A DNA stretch of 64,000 nt from Anaerolineae bacterium (GTDB lineage: Bacteria; Chloroflexota; Anaerolineae; Aggregatilineales; JAFGMM01). This document shows, in pieces, positions 28,208-37,922 of this stretch. The stretch covers positions 124,001 through 188,000 of the forward strand of contig JAOSJO010000022.1 in assembly GCA_027494055.1 (NCBI GenBank). The letters run 5' to 3'. A program made the translations under genes and the position numbers. The notes below the pieces were generated by a model. That model did no database searches and was not told where the DNA came from. It was given only the letters and a program-made list of their open reading frames with translations. How positions within the stretch are numbered: the stretch's first letter is position 1; every line of letters starts with the position of its first letter.

Positions 28208-28259
28208 AATTTGCGTTACACTGGAGACAGTGCGGAGAATCGCTCACCGGGGGGTGTCC

Positions 28260-29246
28260 ATGCGCGCCGACCGCCTGCTTTCCATGCTCATGCTCTTGCA
28301 GACACGCGGGCGCATGACCGCGCAACAGCTTGCCGACGAGCTGGAGGTCTCGGTCCGGACCATCTACCGCGACATCGAGGCGCTGAGCGTCGCCGGCGTC
28401 CCGGTCTATGCCGAGCGCGGGCCGGGGGGCGGCTGCGCGCTGCTCGACAGCTACCGCACCAACCTCACCGGGCTGACCGACGACGAGGCGCGCGCGCTGT
28501 TCATGCTCAGCATTCCCGCCCCACTGGCCGACCTCGGCGTGAGCCAGGCGCTTCAGGGCGCGCTGCGCAAGCTCGCTGCGGCGCTGCCGGATGCCCGCCG
28601 CGCAGAAGAGGAACGGGCGCGACAGCGCATCCACCTTGACTCAACTCCCTGGTTTCAGCAAGAGGAACCCACGCCGTGCCTGCAGACAATCCACCAGGCC
28701 GTGTGGGAGGACCGCAAGCTCCACATCACGTACCGCCTGCCCTTCGAGACGCACGTCGCGTGGCTGGTCGAGCCATACGGGCTTGTCGCCAAGGCCAGCA
28801 CGTGGCACCTGGTGGGCGCAGTGACCAGCCACCCGGCGGGCAACGTGCGCGCGTTCCGCGTCGCGGACATCCTGGAGGCGCGCCTCGACGCGGCGACCTT
28901 CGCGCGCCCGGTGGGCTTCGACCTGGCTGCGTTCTGGCGCGCGTGGCGCGCCGGCTACGCGGGCAGCCGTCCCTGCTACCGCGTCACGCTGCGCGTCGCG
29001 CCGGCGCTCGCGCCCCTGCTGCCGCGTTACTTCGGCGCGCAGATCGAGGCGCAGCGCGCGCATGCCGCCTCCGACGCCGAAGGGTGGGTGACGCTGACAG
29101 TCGCCTTCGAGTCGCTGGAGGCGGCGCGCGACCGCATCCTCGGCTTTGGGCGGGCCGTGGAGGTCCTGGAGCCGGAACCACTGCGCAGGAGCGTCACGGA
29201 CTTCGCGCGGCAGATCGTGGCCTTCTATGACGAGGTCGCCGGCTGA
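28260..29246 (+). CDS. YafY-type HTH/WYL transcriptional regulator
   Basis: 328 residues. The N-terminal helix-turn-helix is MRADRLLSMLMLLQTRGRMT, with VSVRTIYRDIEALSVAGVPV as recognition region. The WYL domain is in the middle (LHITYRLPFETHVAWLVEPYGLVAK, WHLVGA) and a WCX C-terminal extension follows (GWVTLTVAFESLEAARDRIL). ATG 28260 starts the conserved part; the frame is open to 28200. Members usually repress themselves and the divergent gene and bind small ligands or nucleic acid through WYL. Confidence 0.92.
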   Translation: MRADRLLSMLMLLQTRGRMTAQQLADELEVSVRTIYRDIEALSVAGVPVYAERGPGGGCALLDSYRTNLTGLTDDEARALFMLSIPAPLADLGVSQALQGALRKLAAALPDARRAEEERARQRIHLDSTPWFQQEEPTPCLQTIHQAVWEDRKLHITYRLPFETHVAWLVEPYGLVAKASTWHLVGAVTSHPAGNVRAFRVADILEARLDAATFARPVGFDLAAFWRAWRAGYAGSRPCYRVTLRVAPALAPLLPRYFGAQIEAQRAHAASDAEGWVTLTVAFESLEAARDRILGFGRAVEVLEPEPLRRSVTDFARQIVAFYDEVAG

Positions 29247-29418
29247 CCCGGCGGGAGCGACACCAAACAGCCCCCGGCATTGTATCCGACAGGCGTGAGG
29301 TCCGTCTTGTGCTTATCGTCACTAGCGCAAAGCGAGCGTGGTCCTTTTGCTTTATAATGTGAATATGGAAGGCGTTAAGAGCTTAGAGGCGCGATACATA
29401 TTATAGAGAAGGTTCCGC

Positions 29419-31354
29419 ATGAGCCAACACCTGATCTCGCTAGCTCTGATCTTGTCACTGCTATCTGGACCGGTCATACCATCTGCTCTTGCACAGGAAG
29501 CCGAAGTGTGGACAGAGGTTCTGCGCATCGGGCGAGGCGGCGTTACCGACATCGCCTGGAGTCCGACTGGTGAGGTGATCGCGGTTGCGACAGAATTGGG
29601 CACATGGCTGTATACTCCTGAACTTGAAACGATCCGCTTCCTTGAGGGGGGCTTATAACATAGACAACACCGTAGCTTGGTCGCCGGATGGAAAAATGCT
29701 CGCGAGCAGCGGGCCTGAGGGTATCCCTAGCATTTGGGATGCAACGACTGGCGAGGTGATGGCAACCGTAGATGACTGGGCACACTCATGGACGTGGTCA
29801 CTAGATGGCTCCACGCTGCTCTACACTGGTACTCCCGGCGATCCAACCACAAGTGAGTTTAGAGATATGGCAATCAAAACCTGGAATGTACAAGACCCAC
29901 ATACTGGAGAGATACCAGTAGTTATGGAAGTCAATTCGTGGCCCAAGAGTTGGTCGCCGGACGGAAGCCGCATCGCTGGAGCAACTTCATGTCGCACAGG
30001 GAGCGGAGGTCCCTGCGAACTGAGCATTTGGGATACGGGAACAGGAGAGCATTGGATTTCTGTGGAACCCAAAGGACGCGAAGTTTATGATCTGGCCTGG
30101 TCCCCGAGTGGAATGCTTATCGCGGCAGGTCATGAAGTATTCGGCAGTGGCCCTGGATATGCTTATCCGATGGTCCAAATCTGGGATACGATCAGCGGGC
30201 AGCTACTCCTTACTCCAACATCCGCCCCTGACTTCTATGACGAAATACACGCGCTAGCTTGGTCAACAGATAGCCGGCTTGCTGGCGGAAGTCTCGAAGG
30301 CATTCTGTACATCTGGCAGCTTACGATCAAGTCAGGTGAAGAGGCTACCTGGGAAACGCTCGCAACGCTGGAAGGCCATGAAGGCACGATCACAGCAGCA
30401 GCGTGGTCACCGGATGGAACCCGGCTTGTCAGCGCCAGCGAAGATGGCAGAATTCGTATATGGGATGTCGAACGTGGCGACGCTGTAGCGACTTTGGAAA
30501 GTCACGCCCAGGATTTCGAGGAAATTGTCTGGTCGCCAGATGGAAAACAGTTGCTCAGCTCAAGCTGGAATGGTGAGATATGGGACGCCGTTACCGGCGA
30601 GCGGTTAACGCTCGCGCGAGGTTTCAGGCGAGTCGGCGGACGCAACTGGTCAATTGCCTGGTCAGTAAATGGCCCTTACCTGGCGGATCGGGACGACGAC
30701 GTTATCCGGGTACAAAATGTGAGCACGGGGGAGGCACTTGCCAGGTTTGAGATGAAGAACTATTCGATCTATCACATTGCGTTGTCGCCAAATGGGACTT
30801 TCCTGATGGGGGAAGACACGAGGAGAGATGTCTGTATTATATGGGATGTCTCTAGCGGTGAGAGGATTGCCATCTTGAATTCTGGAGAATGGTGGCTCGA
30901 AAAGCTTACTTGGTCATGGGATGAAACACGCATCGCTGGTGGACACGGAGATGGACAGGTATTCATCTGGGATGTACAGAACGGCGAACGGTTAGCCACC
31001 TTACACGCCGACGACGACAGGGTGTGGGCAATCGCGTGGTCACCAGATGACAGGTACCTTGCCACCAGTGGACTCCGAGACAGCATCATCCGTATCTGGG
31101 ATACTGTTAGCTGGGAAGAGGTCACTTCCTTTGGGCGCTTTAGCTTTTTCCTGGCTTGGTCGCCCGATGGGACACGCCTAATCGCCAGCGCCGGGAACGA
31201 TGGCATGAGGCTGTGGGACACACGCAGTTGGGAACAGGTTGCTGTCCTTGAAGGTCATCAAAGTGAAATACAATCTGTAGCATGGTCGCCTGATGGGACA
31301 CGTGTCGCTAGCGCGAGTTGGGATGGTACAATAAGAGTGTGGGAGAGACAGTAA
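29419..31354 (+). CDS. Secreted WD40 repeat protein (frameshift near 29646)
   Basis: Signal peptide to about residue 25 (LILSLLSGPVIPSALAQ). An extra G in the G6 run 29644-29649 breaks the frame; removing it gives LEGAYNIDNTVAWSPDGKML. About a dozen WD40 units follow, recognised by AWSPDG, WSPDGTRL or similar, and IWD/VWE endings, enough for two propellers. The last unit ends SASWDGTIRVWERQ. The gene is visibly AT-richer than its neighbours and uses codons such as AAA, ATA and TTA that are rare elsewhere here, which may mean transfer. TATAAT lies at 29353-29358. A terminator follows. Confidence 0.88.
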
Positions 31355-31378
31355 ATCGATGTTATAATCCACCCATTC

Positions 31379-31408
31379 AAGCCCCTTCGCAAGCAAGGGG
31401 GCTTTTTT
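31379..31408 (+). terminator. Intrinsic terminator after the WD40 gene
   Basis: AAGCCCCTT, 7-base loop, AAGGGGGCTT with one bulged G, followed by TTTTTT, shortly before prfA. Confidence 0.9.
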
Positions 31409-31426
31409 GGTAGAGGTGGTTGGACG

Positions 31427-32497
31427 ATGTTAGAAAAACTGGCCGGGATCGAAGCGCGCTACCAGGAGATCGAGCAGGCGATGGCCGACCCTGAAACGGC
31501 GGTCGATTACGAGCGTATGGCCGAGCTGGCGCAGGAGAAGGCCGAACTTGAAGGGATCGTGTCCATGTACCGCGCGTACAGGCGCGTGCTGGACGAAATC
31601 GCGCAGGCCGAGGCGCTGCTCGACGAGGAAGCGGACGACGACCTGCTCGCCCTGGCACGCGAGGAACTCGACCGGCTGACCGCGCGGCGCGCCGCGCTCG
31701 AACCGGAGCTGCGCACGATGCTCCTGCCCAGGGACCCGCGCGACGCCAAGAACGTCATCGTGGAGATTCGCGCCGGCGCGGGCGGCGATGAGGCCGGCAT
31801 CTTCGCGGCGGACCTCTTCCGCATGTACACGCGCTACGCCGAGGCGCGCAACTGGAAGATCGAGGTACTGAGCGCGCACGAGACCGGCGTCGGCGGCTTC
31901 AAGGAGATCATCTTCCAGGTGAAGGGCAAGGGCGCCTACAGCCGGCTCAAGTACGAAAGCGGCGTGCACCGCGTGCAGCGCGTCCCGGTCACCGAGAGCG
32001 CCGGCCGCATCCACACCAGCACCGCCACCGTCGCCGTGCTCGCCGAGATGGACGAGGTTGAGGTGCACGTCGACCTGAACGACCTGCGCATCGACGTGTA
32101 CCGCTCGCGCGGGGCCGGCGGCCAGAGCGTCAACACGACCGACTCGGCGGTGCGCGTCACGCACCTCCCCACCGGCATCGTCGTCGCCTGCCAGGACGAG
32201 CGGTCGCAGCTCCAGAACCGCGCGCGCGCGCTGTCCATCCTGCGCGCCCGCCTGTACGAGATCGAGCAGGAGCGCCTGCAAGAAGAGCAGGACTCCACGC
32301 GCCGCTCGCAGGTCGGCAGCGGGGAGCGCAGCGAGAAGATCCGCACGTACAACTACCCGCAGAACCGCGTCACCGACCACCGCATCGGCATGTCGAACTA
32401 CAACCTGCCCGCGGTCATGCAGGGCGACATCGACGAGTTCATCGACGAACTGGCGGCGCGCGAGCAGGCCGAGAAGCTCCAGGCCGTCGGCGCATGA
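31427..32497 (+). CDS. prfA: Peptide chain release factor 1
   Basis: 356 residues. RF1 ends translation at UAG and UAA. The GGQ motif that triggers peptide release is in [20 protein letters not shown], preceded by [20 protein letters not shown]. The stop-codon region reads [10 protein letters not shown] and is consistent with RF1 (PxT type) more than RF2. GAGG precedes ATG 31427. prmC starts within its stop codon region (ATGA overlap), as expected since PrmC methylates the GGQ Gln. Confidence 0.96.
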   Translation: MLEKLAGIEARYQEIEQAMADPETAVDYERMAELAQEKAELEGIVSMYRAYRRVLDEIAQAEALLDEEADDDLLALAREELDRLTARRAALEPELRTMLLPRDPRDAKNVIVEIRAGAGGDEAGIFAADLFRMYTRYAEARNWKIEVLSAHETGVGGFKEIIFQVKGKGAYSRLKYESGVHRVQRVPVTESAGRIHTSTATVAVLAEMDEVEVHVDLNDLRIDVYRSRGAGGQSVNTTDSAVRVTHLPTGIVVACQDERSQLQNRARALSILRARLYEIEQERLQEEQDSTRRSQVGSGERSEKIRTYNYPQNRVTDHRIGMSNYNLPAVMQGDIDEFIDELAAREQAEKLQAVGA

Positions 32498-33332
32498 CGC
32501 CCACTGCCGGCGACGCGGTGGCTTCCGCCACTGGCGCGCTGCGCCACGCCTCCGAGACGCCCCGCCTTGACGCCGAGGTGCTGCTCTGCCACGTGCTCGG
32601 CGTCGCGCGGACTGCGCTGCTCGGCCACCCAGAGCAGCCGCTCACGCCCGACCAGGAGAGGCAGTACCGCGCGCTCGTCGCGCGCTGCGCCGCCGGCGCA
32701 CCGGTGGCCTACCTCACCGGCTTCCGCGAGTTCTACGGGCTGCGCTTCGCCGTCACCCCAGACGTGCTCATCCCCGCCCGGAGACTGAGCACCTGGTCGA
32801 AGCGGCGCTGGCGTGGGCTGAAGGGCGGCGCGGCCTGCGCATCGTCGATGTTGGCGCGGGCAGCGGCGCGATTGCCGTCGCGCTCGCCTATCACCTGCCC
32901 GACGCCGCCGTCACCGCCATCGACAGCAGCCCGGCGGCGCTGGAGGTCGCGCGGCGCAACGCGGCGGCGCACGCGGTCTGGGACAGGGTGGCGCTCGTGC
33001 AGGGGGACTTGCTCGCGCCGCTCGACGCGCCGGTGGACCTCATCGCCGCCAACCTGCCCTACGTCGCCTCCAAGGCGTTTGCGCTGCTCGGCACCTGCGA
33101 GCCGCGCCTCGCGCTCGACGGCGGCCCGGACGGGCTGCAGGTGATCGCGCGGCTTCTGGAACAGGCCCCGCCGCTGCTCAAAGACGCAAGCCTGCTGTTG
33201 ATGGAAATCGGCTACGACCAGGCGGAGGCGGTGGCGGCGCGGGTGCGCGCGGCGCTGCCCGGCGCGGCGGTCAGCGTGCTGCGCGACTACGCGGGGCACC
33301 CGCGCGTGGTGCGCGTGGAAAAGGGCGCATGA
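32494..33332 (+). CDS. prmC: Release factor glutamine methyltransferase (frameshift near 32775)
   Basis: The N-terminal helical domain reads [19 protein letters not shown] and [20 protein letters not shown]. After VLIP one C is missing in the C4 run 32774-32777; with it the frame reads [15 protein letters not shown], then [15 protein letters not shown] (SAM-binding motif I). The active site is NLPY (AANLPYVAS) where NPPY is usual. It methylates the Gln of the release-factor GGQ motif. Both ends overlap neighbours by ATGA. Confidence 0.9.
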
Positions 33333-33958
33333 GCAAGATCCTCCCCGGCCACGACCCCGACGCCATCGCCCACGCGGCGCGCGCCCTGCGCGCCGGGCAG
33401 GTGGTCGTCATCCCCACAGACACGGTCTACGGCGTGGCGGCGGACCCCGCCCACCCGGAGGCGGTCGCGGCGCTGTACGACGCCAAGCGCCGCCAGCCCG
33501 ACAGGGCCATCCCCATCCTGCTCGCCGACGCGGAGGACGCGGCGCGCGTCGCCCTGCCCCTCGCGCCTGACGCGCAGAAGCTGGCGGCGGCGTTCTGGCC
33601 GGGGCCGCTGACGCTGGTGGTACCCAAGCGCGCCGACCTGCCGGCGATGGTCTCCGCGCTGCCGACGGTGGGGGTGCGTGTGCCCGCCCACGACGTGGGG
33701 CGCGCCGTCATCCGTGCGGCGGGGGGCGCGCTCGCCGTGACCAGCGCCAACCGCTCCGGTGGGCCGAGTCCGGTCACGGTCACGGAGGCCGTCGCGCAGC
33801 TTGGCGCGTCGGTCCCGCTCTACCTGGACGGCGGGCCGTGCCCCGGCGGCCAGCCCTCGACCGTCGCGGGGATTGCCGGGGGCGAACTCGTCATCTACCG
33901 CGCCGGGCCGATTTCGGAAGACGCGCTCCGCGCCGCGCTGGGGGCGCATCGGCGCTGA
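33329..33958 (+). CDS. tsaC: Threonylcarbamoyl-AMP synthase
   Basis: 209 residues of the YrdC/Sua5 family, without the extra C-terminal Sua5 domain. Landmarks: VVIPTDTVYGVAADP at the N-terminus, KRRQPDRAIPILL, FWPGPLTLVVP, VGVRVPAH and ALAVTSANRSGGPS. It makes the carbamoyl-AMP intermediate of the tRNA t6A37 modification. It overlaps prmC by 4 bases, so prfA-prmC-tsaC form one translation-related operon. Confidence 0.94.
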   Translation: MSKILPGHDPDAIAHAARALRAGQVVVIPTDTVYGVAADPAHPEAVAALYDAKRRQPDRAIPILLADAEDAARVALPLAPDAQKLAAAFWPGPLTLVVPKRADLPAMVSALPTVGVRVPAHDVGRAVIRAAGGALAVTSANRSGGPSPVTVTEAVAQLGASVPLYLDGGPCPGGQPSTVAGIAGGELVIYRAGPISEDALRAALGAHRR

Positions 33959-34054
33959 GGCGCGAGCGGATGCTCACGCGCGCGGATGCTCACACGCGCG
34001 GCGGACATTCGTCCTTCTCATGCGCCAGCCTGCGTATCTTTCTCAAAAGTCGCA

Positions 34055-34060
34055 TATAAT
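34055..34060 (+). promoter_or_regulatory. -10 element TATAAT before the small CxxC gene
   Basis: A perfect TATAAT about 30 bases upstream of ATG 34091. I see no good -35 element at the usual spacing. Confidence 0.45.
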
Positions 34061-34090
34061 AGTGGACATGAGCGGTGCATCGAGGGGGCT

Positions 34091-34270
34091 ATGATGGAAC
34101 AGAAACCCATCACGTCAGGCTGTGAAAGCTGCCCAATGCGCAAGCGCGCGGCTGAGAATCCCAAGTCGCTGATTGCCAGGATATGGCGCTGGCACACCGG
34201 CTGGTGCCCCGGCTGGAAGGCCTACAAGGCAGAGTTGGCCGCGCTCGGCCTTCCGCCGCCTAAGGTCTGA
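34091..34270 (+). CDS. Small Cys-containing protein, 59 residues
   Basis: Starts MMEQKPITSGCESCPMRKRA (ATG 34091 or 34094), preceded by GAGGGGG. It has CESC and a conserved-looking Trp-rich end, ARIWRWHTGWCPGWKAYK. I believe similar short proteins with the WRWHTGWCPGWK motif occur in several anaerobes and Chloroflexota, but no function is known to me. Three Cys and clustered Trp suggest a metal or protein binding module. Its last 49 bases overlap the 3' end of the acetyltransferase gene on the other strand. Confidence 0.75.
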   Translation: MMEQKPITSGCESCPMRKRAAENPKSLIARIWRWHTGWCPGWKAYKAELAALGLPPPKV

Positions 34271-34714
34271 GTCCGGTCCAACGCCAAGCGGTATACAATC
34301 TCGCCGCCCTCGACGCGCCCGGTGTCCGCAAAGCCGAGGCTGCGGTATAGGCGTTCGGCGGCGGCGTTGTTCGGCTCGAAGCTGATGTAGATGGCGTCGC
34401 AGCCCGGTTTCGCGCTGAGTCGCCGGATCGCCTCGACGGTCGCGGCCCTGCCGTAGCCCTTTGCCCTGGCGCGCCGTGTCGATCATCAGGCGGATGATCC
34501 ACCACTCGGACGTTTCCTCGTCCGCGCCCCACATGACGAACCCCACCATCACGCCGTCGGCGTAAACGCCCATCGGCTCCCAGGTGGCGTAGAACTGCGC
34601 CTCCGCAATCGAGAAGAGGTTGCTGGCGACGAAGCCACGCTGGTCCTCCCGGACCTCCAGCGTGATCGCCTCGTGCCAGTTCTCGGCGGTAATGGGACAA
34701 AGCGCGACCGGCAT
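34222..34714 (-). CDS. GNAT family N-acetyltransferase (frameshift near 34460)
   Basis: AGGAGG lies 8 bases before ATG 34714. The protein reads MPVALCPITAENWHEAITLE, then DGVMVGFVMWG and WIIRLMIDTARQGKG. An extra G in AAAGGGC shifts the frame; without it the acetyl-CoA loop is QGKGYGRAATVEAIRRL, followed by YISFEPNNAAAERLYRSLGF. This is like the spermidine/diamine acetyltransferase type (BltD/PaiA) by its WEPMGVYADG and SFEPNN motifs. Substrate uncertain. Confidence 0.8.
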
Positions 34715-34755
34715 GGCGAACGCCTCCTCAAGTGCAATGTATCCGCGACCGCGGC

Positions 34756-37283
34756 CTATTCCGTAACCACGCGCACCGGCCCCAGGAGGTACCGGTCGCC
34801 GGTGAGCGCGCCGCCGGCGTCGAACTGCGGGATGCGCCTGACACTCGTCATCCCGTACATCCCCACTTCGATCAGGTAATCGCCGGGCGGAAGGTCTGCC
34901 GGCACGACGAGGCGGTACGGATCCCACACGGTCTGGCCGGGCAGCCACTTGGGAATCCACAGGTGCGTGGGGAACGCCCCGCCGAGCGGCGTATAGTCGT
35001 GCCCCGCCACGACCTGGTTGCCAGGGTCGATCAGGTGCACGAATACCGTGTAGCTTTCCTCGATGGGCGCGAGCGCGCGCCACGTCAGCGTGAGGTCAAT
35101 CGCATCGCCGGGACGAACGACCAGCGGCTCAGTCCAGGGGGCGGGCGTCCCGAGGCCGGGGAGGCCGGCGCGCGCAGCGACCAGCCCCACACGGTGCCCG
35201 ATGTTCGCCAGCAGCGCCGGCGGCGCGGGCGCGAGCGGCTCCCCCGCCACCGCAATCTCGCCGAGCGCGACCGTCCAGTCTCCGTTCTCAAACGGGACAT
35301 CCTCGCCCGCGTTGAGGTCGCGCAGGCCCAGCCGCAGCGGGTAGACGCCCGGAGCAAGGTCGAGCGGCAGGCGCAGGTCGTAGCGCTCGCCGATGACCTC
35401 GCCCGCCGCCCACCAGGGCGTGAGCCAGTGGCTGTCGGTGGTGAAGTCATACGCGAGCGCGCCCAGCTCGACATAGGGAAAGATGATGGCTTCCGGCGGG
35501 GCGTCCGCGCCCAGGTAGAGCACGAACGGGACCACCTCGCCGGGGCGGAAGTCGGCGCGCGGCAGGTCGTAGCCCACCACCGTGACGCCGCCGGCGGCCC
35601 GCCCGACTGCGTGCTGCGGCGCGGGCGGGGCCGCGCTCGTGCGCGCGTCGTCGGTGGGCGGCGGGACGAGCAGCCGGTACAGGTCGCTGGGCGGCGCGCC
35701 ATCGTCGCCGGACAGCGCCTCGACGGGCCGGAGCCGGAAGCCGGCGTCGATCAGCGCGCGGCGGTAGCCGGTCACGTAGACCGGGCCGCCGGTCCGGTCG
35801 AGCGCGGCGAAGGCGTGCTCGACCCAGGGGTTCGCGGTGCCGGCAGCGACGTAATCCAGGATGAGGTCATCATCCGAGAGGGGCCGCCCCTCGACGTAGA
35901 TGTTGTACCAGAGCGGCGTCAGGTGCTCCCAGTCGGCGAGCAGCACCGCGCCCTCGCCCGCCCCGGCAAAGTGGCGGTACACCGCGTCGGCGAAGTCGGC
36001 GGCGGCGGTGTAGCCGTTGACGTTCACATCGCGCCAGGCGTTGGCCGCGCCGAACAGCGGCGGCGCAATCAGGAGCAGCGCCAGCAGCGGCAGCGTCGCC
36101 GGCGCGGCGGCCAGGCGCGGCCGGCGGTCGAGCCAGGCGATGACGGCGATCACGCCGGCCCCGGCCAGGATGGCGACGCACATGAACGGCGCCATCAGGT
36201 AGGCCATCACGTCCTGCACGGTGTTGATGATGAACGCCAGGTTCACCGCGAAGAACACGCCGAGCAGCAGCGCCACGCGCCAGCGCCGCCACACCAGCGC
36301 CGCAAAACCGGCGACGGCCAGGGTGATCTGCAGCAGGTTGAACTGAAGGCCCAGCAGCGTGAGGAACACCAGCGCGCGCTGGCCCTGCTCCGCGAGCGTG
36401 AAATGAAACAGGTTCACGGTCAGGCCGCGCGCGAGCGCCAGGTTGAGGAAGCCGTCGAGGGTGTTCATGTTGTCTGGGCCGAAGGGCACACCGCCCGCCG
36501 CGCTGCGCAGCGGGAAGTACAGCCACGCGAACAGCCCCATCACGAAGAACGCCGCCAGCGCCGCGAGACGCCGCGGATGCAGAACCAGGCGCGGCTTGAC
36601 CGCGAGGATGAACAGCCCCCACGCCGGGAAGCTGAACGCCAGCAGCGCGTGGTGGTGGGGCAGACGCCCGCCACGAAGGCGAAGGCGTAGAGGTAGCGGA
36701 GGGCGCGCTGTTTTACCTCACCCCAACCCCTCTCCACACGTGGAGAGGGGCTTCCATATCGCGCCGTTCCTCCTCTCCATTTGTGGAGAGGGGGACAGGA
36801 GGTGCGGTCGTTTCCAGCCGCCACCAGCGCAAGAGCAGGAACGTGCCCAGCGCGGCCAGCGTCACCGTGACGATGTGCGCGTTGGCGTGGCTGGCGTGCT
36901 GCCAGAGGTCGGTCGCCACCGCGAGGCTGAAGGCCGCGCTCACGGCGGGGAGGAAGGCGCGCAGCCCGCGCCAGGCCGGCGGCGTGAGCTGCCGCACCGC
37001 GCCGTAGACGAGGGTCACCGTCAGCGCGCCCGCCGCCGCCGAGAGCAGGTGCGTCCGGTAGGCGACGGAGCCGACCGGCACGAGGGTCTGCCATGCTTTG
37101 GCGAGGAGGGTGTAGAAGGCATAACCCGGCGGGTGGATCACGCCCAGGATGTGCGGCACAAAGTGTACTCGGCGGGGTCGCCGAAAAGCGCCTGGATCGC
37201 CAGCGTGCTGGTGAACAGCGCAAACGCCCCGACGAACAGCAGCAGGGGCACCCAGATGTACGGAGAGGGCTGATTCTGAGCAT
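34756..37283 (-). CDS. DUF2723 membrane protein (several frameshifts, repeat inside gene)
   Basis: Pieces in successive frames make one protein of about 840 residues: a first helix VPLLLFVGAFALFTSTLAIQ, then GDPAEYTFVPHILGVIHPPG (the conserved first loop of DUF2723, related to TMEM260 O-mannosyltransferases), several helices, NTLDGFLNLALARGL, and a long C-terminal domain with TGYRRALIDAGF and beta-rich repeats (GDYLIEVGMYGM). Frame losses are near 37164 (T run), 36738 and 36658 (G runs). The start is unclear: ATG 37283 needs one added base, and a GTG start is possible. Between helices the gene contains a CCTCACCCC...GGAGAGGGG palindromic repeat (36716-36800). Probably a protein or lipid glycosyltransferase. 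Confidence 0.75.
36716..36801. repeat. Palindromic repeat inside the DUF2723 gene
   Basis: The perfect inverted repeat 36727-36750 (CCCCTCTCCAC, 2 bases, GTGGAGAGGGG) is followed by a second partial copy (CCTCTCCATTTGTGGAGAGG) near 36771-36790. The same CCTCACCCC...CTCTCC sequence is otherwise intergenic here. On the coding strand it would add residues such as STNGEEERRDMEAPLHVWRG between two membrane helices. Confidence 0.7.
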
Positions 37284-37408
37284 ATTCGGTCCAGCGCCGG
37301 GCGTCGCGCACCGAGTATAACCGGCCCGCGCCGGCTGTCGAGCTTTCTGACTGGGCCGATTCTGAGTAGAATGGTTGCGTCTCTGTGCGCAATGTGGAGT
37401 GCCGCAAC

Positions 37409-37795
37409 GTGGCAAAGAAAATCCTGGTAGTCGAAGACGAACCAGAGACCAACTTCATCCTCATGCAGATGCTTCAGGTTAGCGGCTTTCAGACCACCGC
37501 CGTGTACGACGGCAAGGGCGCGCTGGCAATGGTGGCAGCGGAAAAGCCGGATGTGGTGTTGCTCGACATCATGATGCCGGGGATCGACGGCTGGGAGGTC
37601 TGCCGACGCATCAAGGAGAACCCCGATACATCCAATGTCGGCATCGTCTTTGTGACGGCCTACGGCGGCGAGGACCTCGATCACCGCGCCGCCGAAGTGG
37701 GCGCGGACGTGATCTTGCGCAAGCCGGTCGGCCTGGGGCAGGTGATCGGCGCGGTGAGCGAAGTGCTCGGCAAGCACGGCAAGCTGGGCGAGTAG
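37409..37795 (+). CDS. Single-domain response regulator (CheY-like)
   Basis: 128 residues from GTG 37409 (GGAG upstream); an in-frame GTG at 37385 would add 8 residues. It has all receiver residues: Glu9/Asp10 in LVVEDEPE, phospho-acceptor Asp53 in VVLLDIMMPG, Thr83 in FVTAYG and Lys105 in LRKPVG. There is no output domain, so it acts by protein contact. No kinase is adjacent; the nearest HATPase protein in the window is at 50.3-53.6 kb and lacks the H-box His. Confidence 0.92.
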   Translation: MAKKILVVEDEPETNFILMQMLQVSGFQTTAVYDGKGALAMVAAEKPDVVLLDIMMPGIDGWEVCRRIKENPDTSNVGIVFVTAYGGEDLDHRAAEVGADVILRKPVGLGQVIGAVSEVLGKHGKLGE

Positions 37796-37922
37796 GTCAG
37801 GCGGCCAGAGGCAAGCCCGCCGCGCGGCCCCGCGCGCGGGGTGAGGCGCCTCCCCGATTGCCAACCGCCCCACTATTGTGATAGTATTGATAGAGTATTG
37901 GCATGGATTAAGGAGACCCCCG

